DNA of 64,000 bases from Brachyhypopomus gauderio (GCF_052324685.1 NW_027507071.1:1-64000); one strand, 5' to 3'. Shown: positions 25,707 to 37,279, counted from the first letter of the stretch. Made by a program: numbers and translations. Notes: generated from the letters alone by a model not told the origin.

Positions 25707-26342
25707 TGTACCTGTCTAAATTATTCTTCTAACACTGGAAGAAACAAAGATACAAAATTATTTATAGTTCTATTCATGTTTAATGATGGAATGAAGGTTT
25801 TTTGTTTATATTATGTTTTTTTTTTTGTTACAGACCTGTAACAACTTCTTTAAGAGGCTTCTCTGTCCTCCACTCATTACCTGTATTAATGGCACCAGGA
25901 TGATGTTTCCTCTTGTGAGTCTTGGTTCCTCCCAAGGTTTCTTCCTATAGTTTTTGAAGGAGATTTTCCTTGACCACTGTTGCCTTTGGCTTGCTCACCA
26001 GAATTTTTTTTGTTGTTGATGATTCTGGACTTCTATAAGGGTGCTTTGTGTAAAAACCACTATATAAATACATTTCATTTGATGATTAATGTTTATTAAA
26101 TGTTCCTTTTCTACACAATGTTTGCATATTTCATTAATTAAGGTAACAGGCTGGTAATATAAATACAGATTTAATACATCAGGGTATATACAAAGATTCT
26201 TAAGTTGAATTTAATACCTTTTTAATACCTACAAAATATTTTTTAATACCAGCATGACTTAAAGCGGCGACTGAAGTGGCCTCTCGGTTGTTGCTAACCA
26301 CTGGCCTAAACCAGTCTTTAAACAGGCATGAAAATGGGTCAG

Positions 26343-27346
26343 TGTCAGTCCTGCCTCCCTCCTGTCGGTCATGTCTTCTGTTTGTCTTTTATTTTGAAAT
26401 TTCCTAGTTGTGTCTGTCTTCACTCCCCTGCCCCCTCGTTATTGCTTTCTGCTGTGTCTTGTTGAGTCCCTTGGTTGGTTAGTGTATTTAAGTCTTGTGT
26501 TTAATCTCTTGTTTGTATGCGATTTGGTATCTTGGTCTTTTGTGTCTGTAATACTAGTCTGTATGTACTCCTTGTATTTTGTATTCCCTATTAGATGTAC
26601 TTTGTGTGACTTTGGTTTCTCTAGTGATTTTGCTTGTTGATGTCTTTGCTTTTATTTAGCCTTGTTCACCCAGCTATTTCTGTTAGTGTTGTTTGGTTCA
26701 TAAGTTAGGTGTTTGATTATTCTTGGGGTATGTTTTGTGTGCTTTGTGTATATGTATCAGTTTTGTCATTTAATTCATTGTTCAGTCCGCACTTGCGTTC
26801 AGCCCTCTCTCCTAGTTGTTACAGAATAACCGACCTACAATGAACGCAGCGGACAGTGGAGTGAGGCATGTTGCTTGCTTGCCTCCTCCCAAAGATGATG
26901 AGGACTTTCAGGTACAGCTGGACTATTTGCAGTCATGTTTCATTTTGGACACTGCAGGTAAACCTGTTGCAATGCCCTCTTTAACTGACTCCCCAGACAT
27001 GTACGATGGAGAGGAGCGTAATGCTGATGCCTTTGTTCTACAATGTAGCCTGTATTTTCAGTTCCTGACATGCCCTATGCCACCGGAAAAGGCTCTGGTG
27101 CTCTTTATGAGGGCAAGACTACAGGGAAAGGCGCTTCAGTGGGCAAACCTCATCCTTGCGCACCGGACGGGGGAAGCCTGGACTGTGGAGGGGTTTTTCA
27201 AACTCTTACAGGCTAGGTTCTCCGGTGTTGCCCCCCAGCCCTACAGCATGTCTGAGACTGTAGGTGCTACTACACCTCTTCCTGGAGTGGTCTTCTCCAC
27301 CAGTATGGTGGATTTTCCTAAGACTTTTTTGGGGGGGGTGCTATGA
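26343..27346 (+). mobile_element. Gypsy LTR/gag fossil (unit 6)
   Basis: Copy of the unit 1 fossil: LTR-like block 26343-26823, gag-type frame from 26840. Broken remnant. Confidence 0.7.
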
Positions 27347-27717
27347 GCCTATGCGTCGGGCCCTCATGTCTCATCAGACCGACCCCATTGGCAATGTGGG
27401 GAGGAAGAGGGGACTGAGGGGCGGCGCAAGGGCATGTCCATGTTCCTCCCCAGATGCTCCAGCGGCCTCGGCGCCTCCTAACCCGCAGACAGACATACAT
27501 TTGCTATCAAATCAAAGCCCACCCTATCCTCTAAAATATTAATATAAACTGATTCCACTGTAGGTAAGGTAGTTAATCACTGTATGTATAGTGACATAGA
27601 ACATTTGTGGAATTACGGTAAATTGCAAATAATAAACAAAATACAACATGACTGTTGTCCACAAACTTTAAATAAATTATGCATGCAATGTATGGATTAT
27701 ATTCAGATATAACCAAA

Positions 27718-27890
27718 AAACTTCTCTCTGCCTCAGAGGATGAAACATGGACTACTAAAAGCAACCTGACCAGAGCTTCCACTTGCCCAAATAATCCATG
27801 TACCTCTGAAGGCAAAGCATGAATGATCTCTGCAGCTTCTGCACTGTTACTGTATCTTTGTACCAGTACTCTCCTAATAAGGTGATACAT
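27718..27890 (-). pseudogene. hAT transposase C-terminal fragment (unit 6)
   Basis: Copy of the unit 1 fragment with the same VSSSEAERSF end. Confidence 0.6.
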
Positions 27891-29019
27891 AATATTTAAA
27901 ATAATATAACAGGTTTGATTATTATTATTTACTTAAACTATTTCCGCTCTTAAAAAAAAAACTCAGGAGTGTTGTGTCCTGTGGTTTTATTTGTTTCTTT
28001 GGTGGCATGCTGAAATGAAATGACAAAAAATGTATGTTAAGGTTTCCTGACTAGACAAGACTAACGTTAATGTTGGACAGTCCGTGTCCCAAACAGCACA
28101 CTCTGGAACATTACATACTGCACTACTGAAAACACTTCAAACCATGGTGTCCATTTATTTATTCGTTTATTTGTTTTATTCATTATATTTTATTTTTTAC
28201 ACATTCAGTGTAGTAGCAGTTTTGGACGTGGCCAGAGAGTAATGTAACTTTATGTTTCAGGGAGCTTTCTGACAAGTTTTAATATAAACGTTAGCTAACC
28301 CAAACCCTCCTAGTCTGGTACCATAACAGCACATTGCAATAAAGCTATTTTATGGTCATATGGTTGGCTATTCATTGCTCTTATCACTGACCTCGCGTTT
28401 AACACGGGCGCAAACTACCCGCCGCTCCAGCGAGGCGAGAGCTCGGGTCAGTGACATTGACTGTATATATAATGGACGGTACGTCACCGTTGACTCCCAT
28501 TGTGAGTTTTTGAAGCCACCAAGATGGCCACAAGGACGCTGCCATCTTGAAAATTGCAGCCAGAGCATGCGCATTAGAACCGGTAGGCAGGACAGTATCT
28601 CCGCCAGAGACCTATCTCCGCTCCGACATTTGTTAGGATACGCCCACCAGTATAGACACTTTTGACGTTTTACAAAATAAACAAAGGTAAAAGGTTTTAA
28701 TATTGCTGTCGAGAGTTTTGCTGTCGAGAGTTTCGCGTTCACGTTTGAGCGTCTGGTATTAGATGTCAACCAACGCAGCTATTAACTGTCAATCACCTTA
28801 TCGCCACACCCCTTTAAGTAACACTTAATAACTTCTATAAAATCTGTTTATCATAGAGAAAAACACTGGAAGAGATACTAACGCAATGGGGTCTTACAGA
28901 ATTGACAAAATATAATTGCTCAAAAAACTTATTTTACGTGTAATAAAAATTCAAAGTTTGTCGTCCGGCCCGTTCACCAACATGGGAATGGGCGGGGTTA
29001 AAAGTTGTACTGCAGCCAG

Positions 29020-29033
29020 CCACTAGAGGGCAG
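29020..29033 (+). promoter_or_regulatory. CTCF-like motif (unit 6)
   Basis: Same 14-bp motif and orientation as in unit 1. Confidence 0.5.
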
Positions 29034-29125
29034 CTGACTCACGTTTTAAACGTTTTATCACGACAAGAGCTACACAATACTGCTCTAAAACACAGTGCTC
29101 TGATAAAGAAGATAAATGGAATGTA

Positions 29126-29324
29126 TGGAAGCCCATTTCCGCCACCTAAAATAAAAAATAAAAATTGCTATCTCATTATTTTGAGATACTAAGTCATTAT
29201 ATACTATAGTATCTCAAAATAATGACTTAGTATCTCGAAATAATGAGATAGCAATTTACTTAATAATGAGAAAAAAATATATGTGCTGTTTTTTTTTACT
29301 TTAGGTGGTGGGAATGGGCTTCCA
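29126..29324. mobile_element. Palindromic MITE (unit 6)
   Basis: Copy of the unit 1 MITE with the same termini. Confidence 0.75.
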
Positions 29325-29385
29325 TATAAATGTCTGTATTGTAAAGACGACATTTTACCCTGATGCTTTTGTCGGCATTTTTCAG

Positions 29386-30386
29386 GTGCCCTGGATGCTG
29401 CTGCTGAAAAAATCAGAGAATTGGAGGCCAAGGTCAGAGAATTAGAATCTCAGCTCAGGGGCCTGCAAATCAACAGATTTTGTGCAACTGATGAGAAGTT
29501 CAGATTCTACACCCGTTTTCCATCAGAGAAGGTATTTTTGATCTTTTGGGAGTCGGTTGCTCCCTCAGCATCCAGGTTGGTGTACTGGAGTAAAGCACAG
29601 AGAAACGAGGGTGTGATGGAAATTGAGAAACCAAGTCCAAACCAAAGACTGGCACTTGTGGATGAATTGTTCATGTACTGCTGCCGTGTTGCAGTTGGCC
29701 TGAAAGAGAAGGTTCTTGCAGACATCTTTGGGGTCAGCACAACAACTGTAAGCAGAGTTCTCATCACATGGGCCAACTATTTATACCTGGTCTTGGTTTC
29801 AGTGCCAACCTGGATGTAAAGGGAACAGGTCCAAGCAACCATGCCAGAGAAGTTTAAACAGTACTGTTCAAACGTTAGAGTGATCCTGGACTGTACAGAA
29901 ATCAGATGCAAAACTCCATCATCGCTTACACTCCAGTCTGAAACATTTTCAGTGTACAAGAATCACACAACTTTTAGAGCACTGATAGGTGTTGCCCTAT
30001 GTGGTGTAATCACCTTTGTTTCAAAGCTCTTCACAGGGGCAGTGTCTGACAAAGAAATAACAAGACAGTCTGGAATTCTCAGCCTACTGGAACCAGGAGA
30101 CAAGGGCAGACAAGGGCTTTATCATTGACCAGATGCTGTCTGATGTTGGTGCAACACTCATCATCCCCCCTTCAAGAAATCCACCTGCTTCAGCAAGGAG
30201 GACACGGAGAAAACACAAGCCATAGCTCGTCTCTGAATCCTGGTGGAGAGAGCTATCAGAAGAGTCAAAGAATACCACATCTGGGACACAACCATTCCTC
30301 TTACCCTTTCAGGCTCAGTGAATCTGCTGTGGACTACCGGTTGTTGTAATGACCAACTACCAAGGTCCCTTAGATTTAAACAGTGA
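29386..30386 (+). pseudogene. DDE_Tnp_4 transposase remnant (unit 6)
   Basis: Copy with B-type variants. It is the last one in the array and lies about 1.35 kb from, and converges on, the SWIM/YqaJ gene remnant. Confidence 0.8.
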
Positions 30387-30623
30387 TGTACCTGTCTAAA
30401 TTATTCTTCTAACACTGGAAGAAACAAAGATACAAAATTATTTATAGTTCTATTCATGTTTAATGATGGAATGAAGGTTTTTTGTTTATATTATGTTTTT
30501 TTTTTTGTTACAGACCTGTAACAACTTCTTTAAGAGGCTTCTCTGTCCTCCACTCATTACCTGTATTAATGGCACCAGGATGATGTTTCCTCTTGTGAGT
30601 CTTGGTTCCTCCCAAGGTTTCTT

Positions 30624-30859
30624 CCTATAGTTTTTGAAGGAGATTTTCCTTGACCACTGTTGCCTTTGGCTTGCTCACCAGAATTTTTTTTGTTGTTGAT
30701 GATTCTGGACTTCTATAAGGGTGCTTTGTGTAAAAACCACTATATAAATACATTTCATTTGATGATTAATGTTTATTAAATGTTCCTTTTCTACACAATG
30801 TTTGCATATTTCATTAATTAAGGTAACAGGCTGGTAATATAAATACAGATTTAATACAT
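30624..30859 (+). repeat. Truncated seventh unit, right edge of the array
   Basis: The first 236 bp of the unit are present and match the others up to 'gatttaatacat'. The sequence then changes to unrelated DNA beginning attagcatggg. This is the right boundary of the array. Confidence 0.93.
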
Positions 30860-30941
30860 ATTAGCATGGGGGCATAAAGCACAACTTCTAGGTTACTCCA
30901 GGACTAGGGTAGGGAACCACTGCACAAAAACATTGAGTATA

Positions 30942-31631
30942 CAGTGGTACCTCGAGATACGAGTTTAATCCGTTCCAGACCCGTGCTCGTATCTCGAACT
31001 GCTCGGTTCTGGAAGCAATTTAACAATGTAAAGTATTGTAATTGGTTCCGGTCCTTAAAAAAGTCACAAAACTAGCGTAAATGTGGGGAAAAAAGACATG
31101 TTCTTTATTAATAAAGGCACACGCAACATGTATAATTAAACAATAAAATAAATGTAGGAGAAATAGTTATTACAGTACAGTAGTATCAATAAACATGGTA
31201 CAGTACAGTAAGTACGTACTGTAATCCTTAAATGGCGCTGCGGGGGGTGGGGGGAGTGGGGGGTGTTGTACGAGTCTACTTCACCGGACATACCACACAT
31301 ATGCTTAACAATAGAAACACTTTCACAGTCTAAACGAGACAGGCGAATTAAAGCTGAGAAGACAAAAGGGAGGGGGGAGGGAGTACGGGGGGTGAGGAAC
31401 CTGATCGATGCACCGGACACACGTACGTACATGCTGAACAATAGAAATTAACAGAGAACATGTTTCAACTGTAAAAAATCTTTTTTTCCATATAGTACTG
31501 TACTGCCACCTAGTGGTTCATGCTCGTATCTCGAGCGTGCACTCGGGTGTCGAACAGAAATTTTGCTCGTCTCGGTGCTCGCATCTTGGATCGCTCGTAT
31601 ATAGAGCAGCTCGTATCTCGAGGTACCACTG
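30942..31631. mobile_element. Non-autonomous mariner-superfamily element, 690 bp
   Basis: Terminal inverted repeats CAGTGGTACCTCGAGATACG on the left and its complement on the right, flanked by TA at 30940-30941 and 31632-31633. The subterminal sequence repeats variants of 'ctcgtatctcga' several times near the right end. The interior has no transposase frame. It inserted just past the 3' end of the SWIM/YqaJ gene. Confidence 0.85.
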
Positions 31632-32635
31632 TACTGGCAGGCAAAATAAAGTCACAATAACAAAAACAATGAATTATGTACAAGAATGTTACATAAAAAT
31701 GTAGGATATGAGCCCCTTTAATACTAAAATGCTGGCCCATCACTGCACATTCAGATAGGTTTCCATATAGGTGTTGAAAAAGAAAAGGTCAAGTTTCATC
31801 TTCATTTCCCTGAGCACAGAGTCATCTCGCCAAACTCTCAACTGTGAGGTCGCTTTTGGTAGATGTGATAAAATCACACCAGAGCAAACCAGTTACTACC
31901 AACTGGCCTTGAACCTGCCAAAAGTACTTGTGGTTCCTTTTCAGTTTGGCCTGACCATTGATGAACCTGATGTGTGTGGCGTCCGATATACAGTCAATGT
32001 TTGGGCATTTGACTTCAGCAAGCCCAAAGGGAAGATGTGCAGAAGGATCATATACCTTAGCATCAGGGCTGGTACCAAGGTAAGGTGCATCAGGATGTAT
32101 TAAAAATCCAGACAGTAACACATCTACATTACACAGGTCACTATACTGCTGCAAGACCTCTGGCTCTAGGTCAATACCCCTCTTCATGGCTGACGTCTGC
32201 CGCACCCCCTTTAGGATCCTGACTGCTAAAGCCTGACTAGATGACTCCCCCTGAACATTGCAAACTTCCCCAAATCTGCTGGAGGTCAATCGTGGCTGAC
32301 GCACTTGCTTCCACAGTGGATTTTCTGACAGGCCCCTTGTGTTCTTCTCAATGATGCTGGATAACTCACTAGTGATCTCTAAACTCTCTAAATGGTAAAA
32401 GTGATGGTAATTTGGAACAAAATGAAGATGTTGTTCCAAATTTTAGCCATGTACTGGAAGCTGTGGGAATAAGGGGGCATTACCATGCTTACTGATTTCT
32501 TGTGTTACCACTGGTGGACACTGATATGACTTTAGTGGACTCAAAATTTGGACCTGTCCCACATGGTTCAGTTCTCTCATATCAGATAAGCCGCACAAGA
32601 CCTTGCAAATTCCTGGTTGTGGTCTAAGGTCTCTT

Positions 32636-33748
32636 TTTTTTTTGAGTAAATCTTTTTATTGTCAGTTTTAATTTTAACACTGAACATAGGGGAGCAGAGT
32701 ACATATATTACAGAGATTTCCATTGCACAGGTTCATAAGACAACACATACACATTCATCTCACAGAGTGAGTGAACTAATAAGAGAGAGGAGAATAAAAT
32801 AAAAAATAAAATAAAATAAAAGAACACCCCAACCCCTCCTTACATAGACATAGTCCCTAGGCGCTAAGCAAGGAGCTCGTCACTCCATATCTTACTCTGT
32901 ATCAGGCTTTTACACGATTCTGAACAACAACAGCATATCAGGCCTTGAAGACAGGGAGAGAGGTCATATCGTTATTCTGGAATTGCTGTAAGTAAAAGCT
33001 TTTCCATAAAAGCAAAAAAAGGCTTCCATGATCTTTCAAATTTGGAGAGAGAACCGTTCAGAGTGCATCGAATTCGTTCCAGAGTACAATACAGAAGGAC
33101 ATCTCTGATCCACTCGGGATATGTGGGTGGAGCAGGGAGCTTCCATTTTAATAAAATTAGACGTCTTGCTAATAAGGTCACAAAGGCCACAAAATCAGAG
33201 CGATATTTTGGCAAGAACAGTTCAGGTGGTGTAACACCGAATACGGCTGTGACAGGGTTAGGATCAAACTGTAGCTCCAAAACCTCTGATAGTGTTGAAA
33301 AGATTTCAGTCCAGAACGTGAACAGTGATGGGCACTGCCAGAGCATGTGTATTAGGGAGGCGGGACTTTGGTGGCAGCGATCACATTTTGGGTCCACATC
33401 TGGGTAAATTTTGTTAAGTCTAACTTTAGTCCAATATACCCGATGAAAGACTTTACATTGGATCATTCCATGTCTGGCACAATAGGATGATGAATGGATC
33501 CTATACAATATTTGCTGCCAGTCATCATCGGGCAGGGGCACACCTAGATCCTTCTCCCATTGTTCTTTAAGATTCAGTAAGGGTGTAGTTTGGACCGAGC
33601 TAATTAAGTTGTATAGATGAGAAATAATTTTCTTAAATGTAGTTTGCGGTCTTAAAAACTCATCGAATGGTGTAGACTGTGGAGTTAGTGGAAACTGGGG
33701 GTTCATTGAGTTAGCAAAACTGCGCACTTGAAGGTAACGGAAGAAATC
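32636..33748 (-). mobile_element. 5'-truncated L1-clade (L1/Tx1-like) LINE
   Basis: A minus-strand insertion of 1113 bp with a 15-bp target-site duplication, GGTCTAAGGTCTCTT, at 32621-32635 and 33749-33763. The T-run beginning at 32633 on the plus strand is the poly(A) end. The single frame (33727-32972, 251 codons) is the C-terminal end of an L1-type ORF2 protein, with CDRCHQSPASLIHMLWQCP and FWTEIFSTLSEVL. This is the Cys/His-bearing tail found after the reverse transcriptase, and the frame is open. The RT and endonuclease are missing through 5' truncation. It interrupts the YqaJ exon. Confidence 0.9.
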
Positions 33749-33859
33749 GGTCTAAGGTCTCTTAACAGGGCTCCAGCTGATAAAACTGCTGGGTCAGGAA
33801 GGGGTCCTAAAAAACAAAAACTATCAGTCCTACCAACCGCTAAAAAGGCGTGGGCGATG

Positions 33860-34252
33860 TTAAAACAACAGAACATGAGAGGGAGTGTGTTATTTCGAAT
33901 ATCATCATCACAGACGTGATGTTATTCGCGATAACACATGCCCTCAAGTGTTCTATTGCTTTCATACAACAATTTTTACAAAATAAAGAGGATAAATCAA
34001 AGAAGCCCTGAATTTCATATTGAATATGCTTTAATATTGACAATATCTTCCACCAAAAACTAGTTCCACATGTATAACGAGTGCTGTCTCTCGTTATAAA
34101 GTATTGTCAATATTAAGACATATTCAGTATGACATTTAGGGCTTCTATGACTTATTTTCTTTCTTTATTTTGTAAAAACTGTTGTATAAAAGCAACTCTC
34201 GAGGTTGTGTGTTATGTTATCATGAATAACACAGTCCCTCTCTATTGCTTAA
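33860..34252. mobile_element. Fold-back MITE, candidate TTAA-class (piggyBac/Kolobok-like)
   Basis: Two arms of about 150 bp are inverted copies of each other: GAGAGGGAGTGTGTTATT on the left pairs with AATAACACAGTCCCTCTC on the right, and the inner parts (ttttacaaaataaag / ctttattttgtaaaa) pair too. TTAA flanks both ends. It lies inside the intron between two SWIM/YqaJ exons. Family assignment rests only on the TTAA flanks. Confidence 0.6.
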
Positions 34253-34410
34253 TTATACCAAATTATATTATTAAAATACTCACCTGGGTATGCTCGATAG
34301 AATGTAGACTTAACACAGCTTCGTCCTGGTGCCTTTGGCTTCCGTACCACAAGTTCATCTATGGGTTCTGGACGAATCCCCTTTAACAAATGCAGAAACA
34401 GTCACCAGAA

Positions 34411-34470
34411 GAGTTACCAGTTAATTAAAACACCTGCCCTGTAGCTACCTTCACTGGCCATTTTATCAGG
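34411..34470 (+). repeat. 60-bp dispersed repeat, copy 1
   Basis: Shares about 60 bp (…cctgccctgtagctaccttcactgg…) with 35841-35900 in the same orientation. It is probably a fragment of a common fish element, family unknown. Confidence 0.6.
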
Positions 34471-34940
34471 TCAATACATCACAGTGACCTTAAGTGTACA
34501 ATTACTGTCTGCAGAGCCGCAGCTGATCTGCAAAATACCCCCTCTGTACCACATTCACAGCAGTGACACTGACATTGTTTGGTATATCAGACATAACAGT
34601 CCCATGCAAGTATGGGAATGTCATATATAGTATAAGTATATAGCATGGGGCGTACACGGGCACTAATATACTGTGAAGACCAACTGCTTGACTGCAGGAT
34701 GCAACTGTTTACCAACAATTTGAACCTGCAAACTTTAAACTATCAAACTGGTTCAGACATCTTACCTGGTTCCTTGGTCTGTGCCATGTTTGAAGGACAC
34801 TAGTGCATGATAGTGGTGGTGGCACTGTTTTTGCCCCCATTGTGCTGTAGTGTGCAGCTTGAAAAAGCAGTGCAACCAAATGGTTACACAAAGCCGAAGC
34901 TGTTTAACACCACAGGCTTCATAACTGCTTGCAGTACAAC

Positions 34941-35562
34941 CTTGAAAGAAAGAACAACAACATTAGAATAAAAGATGCAGATGTTACACTATAAGAATAC
35001 ACTCACTCATAAGGAATGGTTAAGTTAAAAAAATCTAATTCTCACAATTTTCCACTTAAGTGTAGCAGATTGGCAAAAACATTTTCCCCTATTTCAGTGA
35101 AAAAAATGGAGCCGCAAAGCTTAAAAGACTTTGAATCACTGGATGCCAATTATCACCCAAACCGTTTCCATAACTACAAGCCCAAAACTTACCTCAATCC
35201 ACTAAAACAGCATACAAGATCTGTAGGGAGTTCAGACTAGTCGATATGATTCAAGACATAGAACTTAAGGATTCAGGTGACTCTTGACTTTCAGTAATTA
35301 ATAGCCACATTAGTATTGCAGCTTCAGTTTAAAACTAAAGCAAAATTTGGAAACCCAACATGTATTGGCTGATCAATGTAACTGAAAGGAACAAATTATA
35401 AACTTTAAACTGTCCAAAACTGCACCCTATTCACTACATAGTTTTGAGATTTGTTTTTTTTGTGTGCCTGAAATTAAACTGAGGAACAGTTTAAATCCTA
35501 CCATGCACTGCATTAGACTTAGGTGTCCAATGATGTGGCAATCCTTACAGCAGTCCTGAGGA
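34941..35562. other. No gene recognised
   Basis: AT-rich sequence upstream of the recognisable SWIM/YqaJ exons. A 74-codon frame near 35016 resembles nothing I know. Confidence 0.4.
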
Positions 35563-35570
35563 CCCCACAG

Positions 35571-35768
35571 CAGGGGCGAGGCTAGGGTATTTTTAGTGGT
35601 GCTAAAGCACCACCGTGAAGTTGCTCAGCACCCCCTGGCTCAACACATTTTTTAAATATTATATTATGCAAAAACCTTGCTCTGTACCTGCGCAATACTT
35701 TGGTATTGTGCCTCTGTGAGCACTGGGGGCTGGGCACCCCTAAAGACCAGATCCTAAAATCGCCCCTG
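35571..35768. mobile_element. hAT-type MITE, 198 bp
   Basis: Termini CAGGGGCGA and TCGCCCCTG form inverted repeats. An 8-bp target duplication CCCCACAG is present at 35563-35570 and 35769-35776. 8-bp duplications are typical of the hAT superfamily. There is no coding capacity. Confidence 0.85.
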
Positions 35769-35840
35769 CCCCACAGCATTAACATTTCTGCATTTGCCCT
35801 CATTTAGTGAACCTGATTCTACTCATTTGTGATATACAAA

Positions 35841-35900
35841 GAGTTGCCAGTTTATTAGAACACTTGCCCTGTAGCTACCTTCACTGGTCACGTTATCAGG
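35841..35900 (+). repeat. 60-bp dispersed repeat, copy 2
   Basis: Second copy of the stretch at 34411-34470, with a few substitutions. Confidence 0.6.
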
Positions 35901-36980
35901 TGTGTAAGAAGAAATAAAATATAATGCACTAGAGGGCACCGGCTAATGCATGTGGATGTTTCTAAGGAATACGGAGTAGGGCATCGTTTCGGACTCCTGA
36001 ACATTGAGAAACCTGTAGTGTATGGGGCTCCTCGTTTTTTCTCATCGACCGGTAACACCTTGCCTGCACCACTACTTCCTCATTCACTATATCTGACACT
36101 GCATTTGAAAGGGGGAGAGTTAGCTTGATTAGCTTACTGACAACTTCACCTGTGGAGAGCTAAAGGCTTGTTACAGACACATCTTGACATTCTCATTTAA
36201 AACTGAAAATATGCTGTACTACTTTGTTACATTAACGTTAGATAAATAGCCCTCCGTTAACAGCTACTTGCTATAATTACCACTAGTTAACAGGTTTGTT
36301 AGCTACTAGCTAGTACAGAGTAGGCTAACTTAGTTAGCTAACTAATGTTTGCAAGTCACTTACCTTGGGCGCCCAATGGAGAATGGGTTCTTCCTGGAGT
36401 TTTTCCTTGCCATGGTCATTTTTTACGGGGTATATACAGAATATTAAGACAACATGAGGGTTAAGAGAAAACCCTCAACAAACATAAGCTACCATAAACG
36501 CATACAATTTTGTACACATGAAAAGCTTGTATTAATATACAGAATCCACTGCCATTTTGTTATGAACCATTCATTTTAAAGATGGCTGCAGACTTGGCAA
36601 AGACTAGAGTAAACTAATTGAAGACAGGAACATGACACAGATGAAACATGACAAACGAGGGGCTGAACAGGCATGGAACAGGTAAACAATACAAGGAAGG
36701 GGAACACTGAGGGTGAGAAGTGTCTCACCCCGCGGAGTGCTCTGACCCAAATGGGCAGCCAGGACAGGAAACTGGTTGGGGCAAGGGAACAGGATTGAGG
36801 AGTAGAGCAAACGTGGGGGGTCTGGTTGAGACATAGGAATGAGCCTGGGGGAGACAGAGCGGATAACGGAGGAAGACAGATGGAAGTCAAGAAGAGAGCG
36901 GTCTGGGAGTAGGGGAAGAGGTTAACACAATGGTAAGACAAACATGCACAGGGACCAGATGGACAGCTGCATGGCTGGAC
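35901..36980. other. No gene recognised
   Basis: AT-rich to 36570, with 'ttcttcctggagtttttccttgcca' type text near 36390 that belongs to a common fish repeat. From 36570 the sequence is G/A-rich on this strand. The long minus-strand frames there are low-complexity and proline/serine/leucine-rich and do not look like a protein. Confidence 0.4.
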
Positions 36981-37070
36981 GAGTGCAGGCCCCAGGCGGG
37001 CCTCTGGAACGGGTGCAGGCCCCAGGCGGGCCTCTGGAACGGGTGCAGGCCCCAGGCGGGCCTCTGGAAC
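36981..37070 (+). repeat. 30-bp minisatellite, three copies
   Basis: Three exact or near-exact 30-bp units, each containing gggtgcaggccccaggcggg and ending cctctggaac. Because 30 is divisible by 3, the repeat stays open in several frames. Confidence 0.95.
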
Positions 37071-37134
37071 AGGTCTCGCTGTGGCAGATGATACGGTGTA
37101 ATAGGGCAGCGCTGTAGCTGACAAGATGGTGTCC

Positions 37135-37154
37135 GGGGGGGGGGGGGGGGGGGG
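37135..37154 (+). repeat. Poly-G run
   Basis: About 20 consecutive G. A possible sequencing or assembly trouble spot. Confidence 0.9.
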
Positions 37155-37221
37155 TTGTTTTCAAACAGCATCTGTATACTTCTCTGTATATTTGATAAGT
37201 GTTTACTGTTTTCGTTTTTGT

Positions 37222-37279
<58 letters not shown>
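37222..37279 (+). repeat. (CA)n(TA)n microsatellite
   Basis: A CA run passes directly into a TA run. Confidence 0.95.

Larger units (their letters stand above)
18724..25943 (+). repeat. Macrosatellite unit 5 (A/B hybrid, with insertion)
   Basis: The left part has A-type variants (tgattttgc near 19404, gttcacccagctatttc near 19444). From the 10-A run near 20732 onward it is B-type (agaaacgagg near 24920, ttaccctttcag near 25621). The switch therefore lies between about 19530 and 20730. The unit is 7220 bp long because a 2540-bp element is inserted at 20964-23503; without it the length is the usual 4680. Confidence 0.95.
25944..30623 (+). repeat. Macrosatellite unit 6 (A/B hybrid)
   Basis: It has the same A-left, B-right mosaic as unit 5 but lacks the 2.54-kb insertion. 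This suggests the hybrid unit was itself duplicated and the insertion then entered one copy. Confidence 0.95.
31740..34940 (-). pseudogene. SWIM zinc finger plus YqaJ-type exonuclease gene, broken
   Basis: Three minus-strand exons with GT-AG edges are recognisable. Exon 34766-34940 has a SWIM-like Cys/His stretch (LCNHLVALLFQAAHY, VPPPLSCTSVLQTWHRPRNQ). Exon 34284-34380 reads GIRPEPIDELVVRKPKAPG. The large exon from 33806 down to 31740 has the YqaJ nuclease core: YLGTSPDAKVYDP followed by FGLAEVKCPN, which supply the D and ExK metal-binding residues, then YFWQVQGQLVVTG. Such SWIM-YqaJ proteins are widespread in fish, and ISL2EU DNA transposons carry a YqaJ nuclease as their second gene. It is broken by a LINE inserted at 32636-33748, an in-frame TAA near 32444, a frameshift near 31835 and another in the SWIM exon. 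A host-derived nuclease cannot be excluded. Confidence 0.75.

Noticed and set aside
33042-33407. A 121-codon plus-strand frame
   Set aside because: It is the antisense shadow of the LINE ORF2 tail.
36576-37124. A 182-codon minus-strand frame with PVPEARLGPA repeats
   Set aside because: The repeats come from the 30-bp minisatellite, which stays open because 30 is divisible by 3. The rest is Pro/Ser/Leu/Cys-rich without family resemblance.
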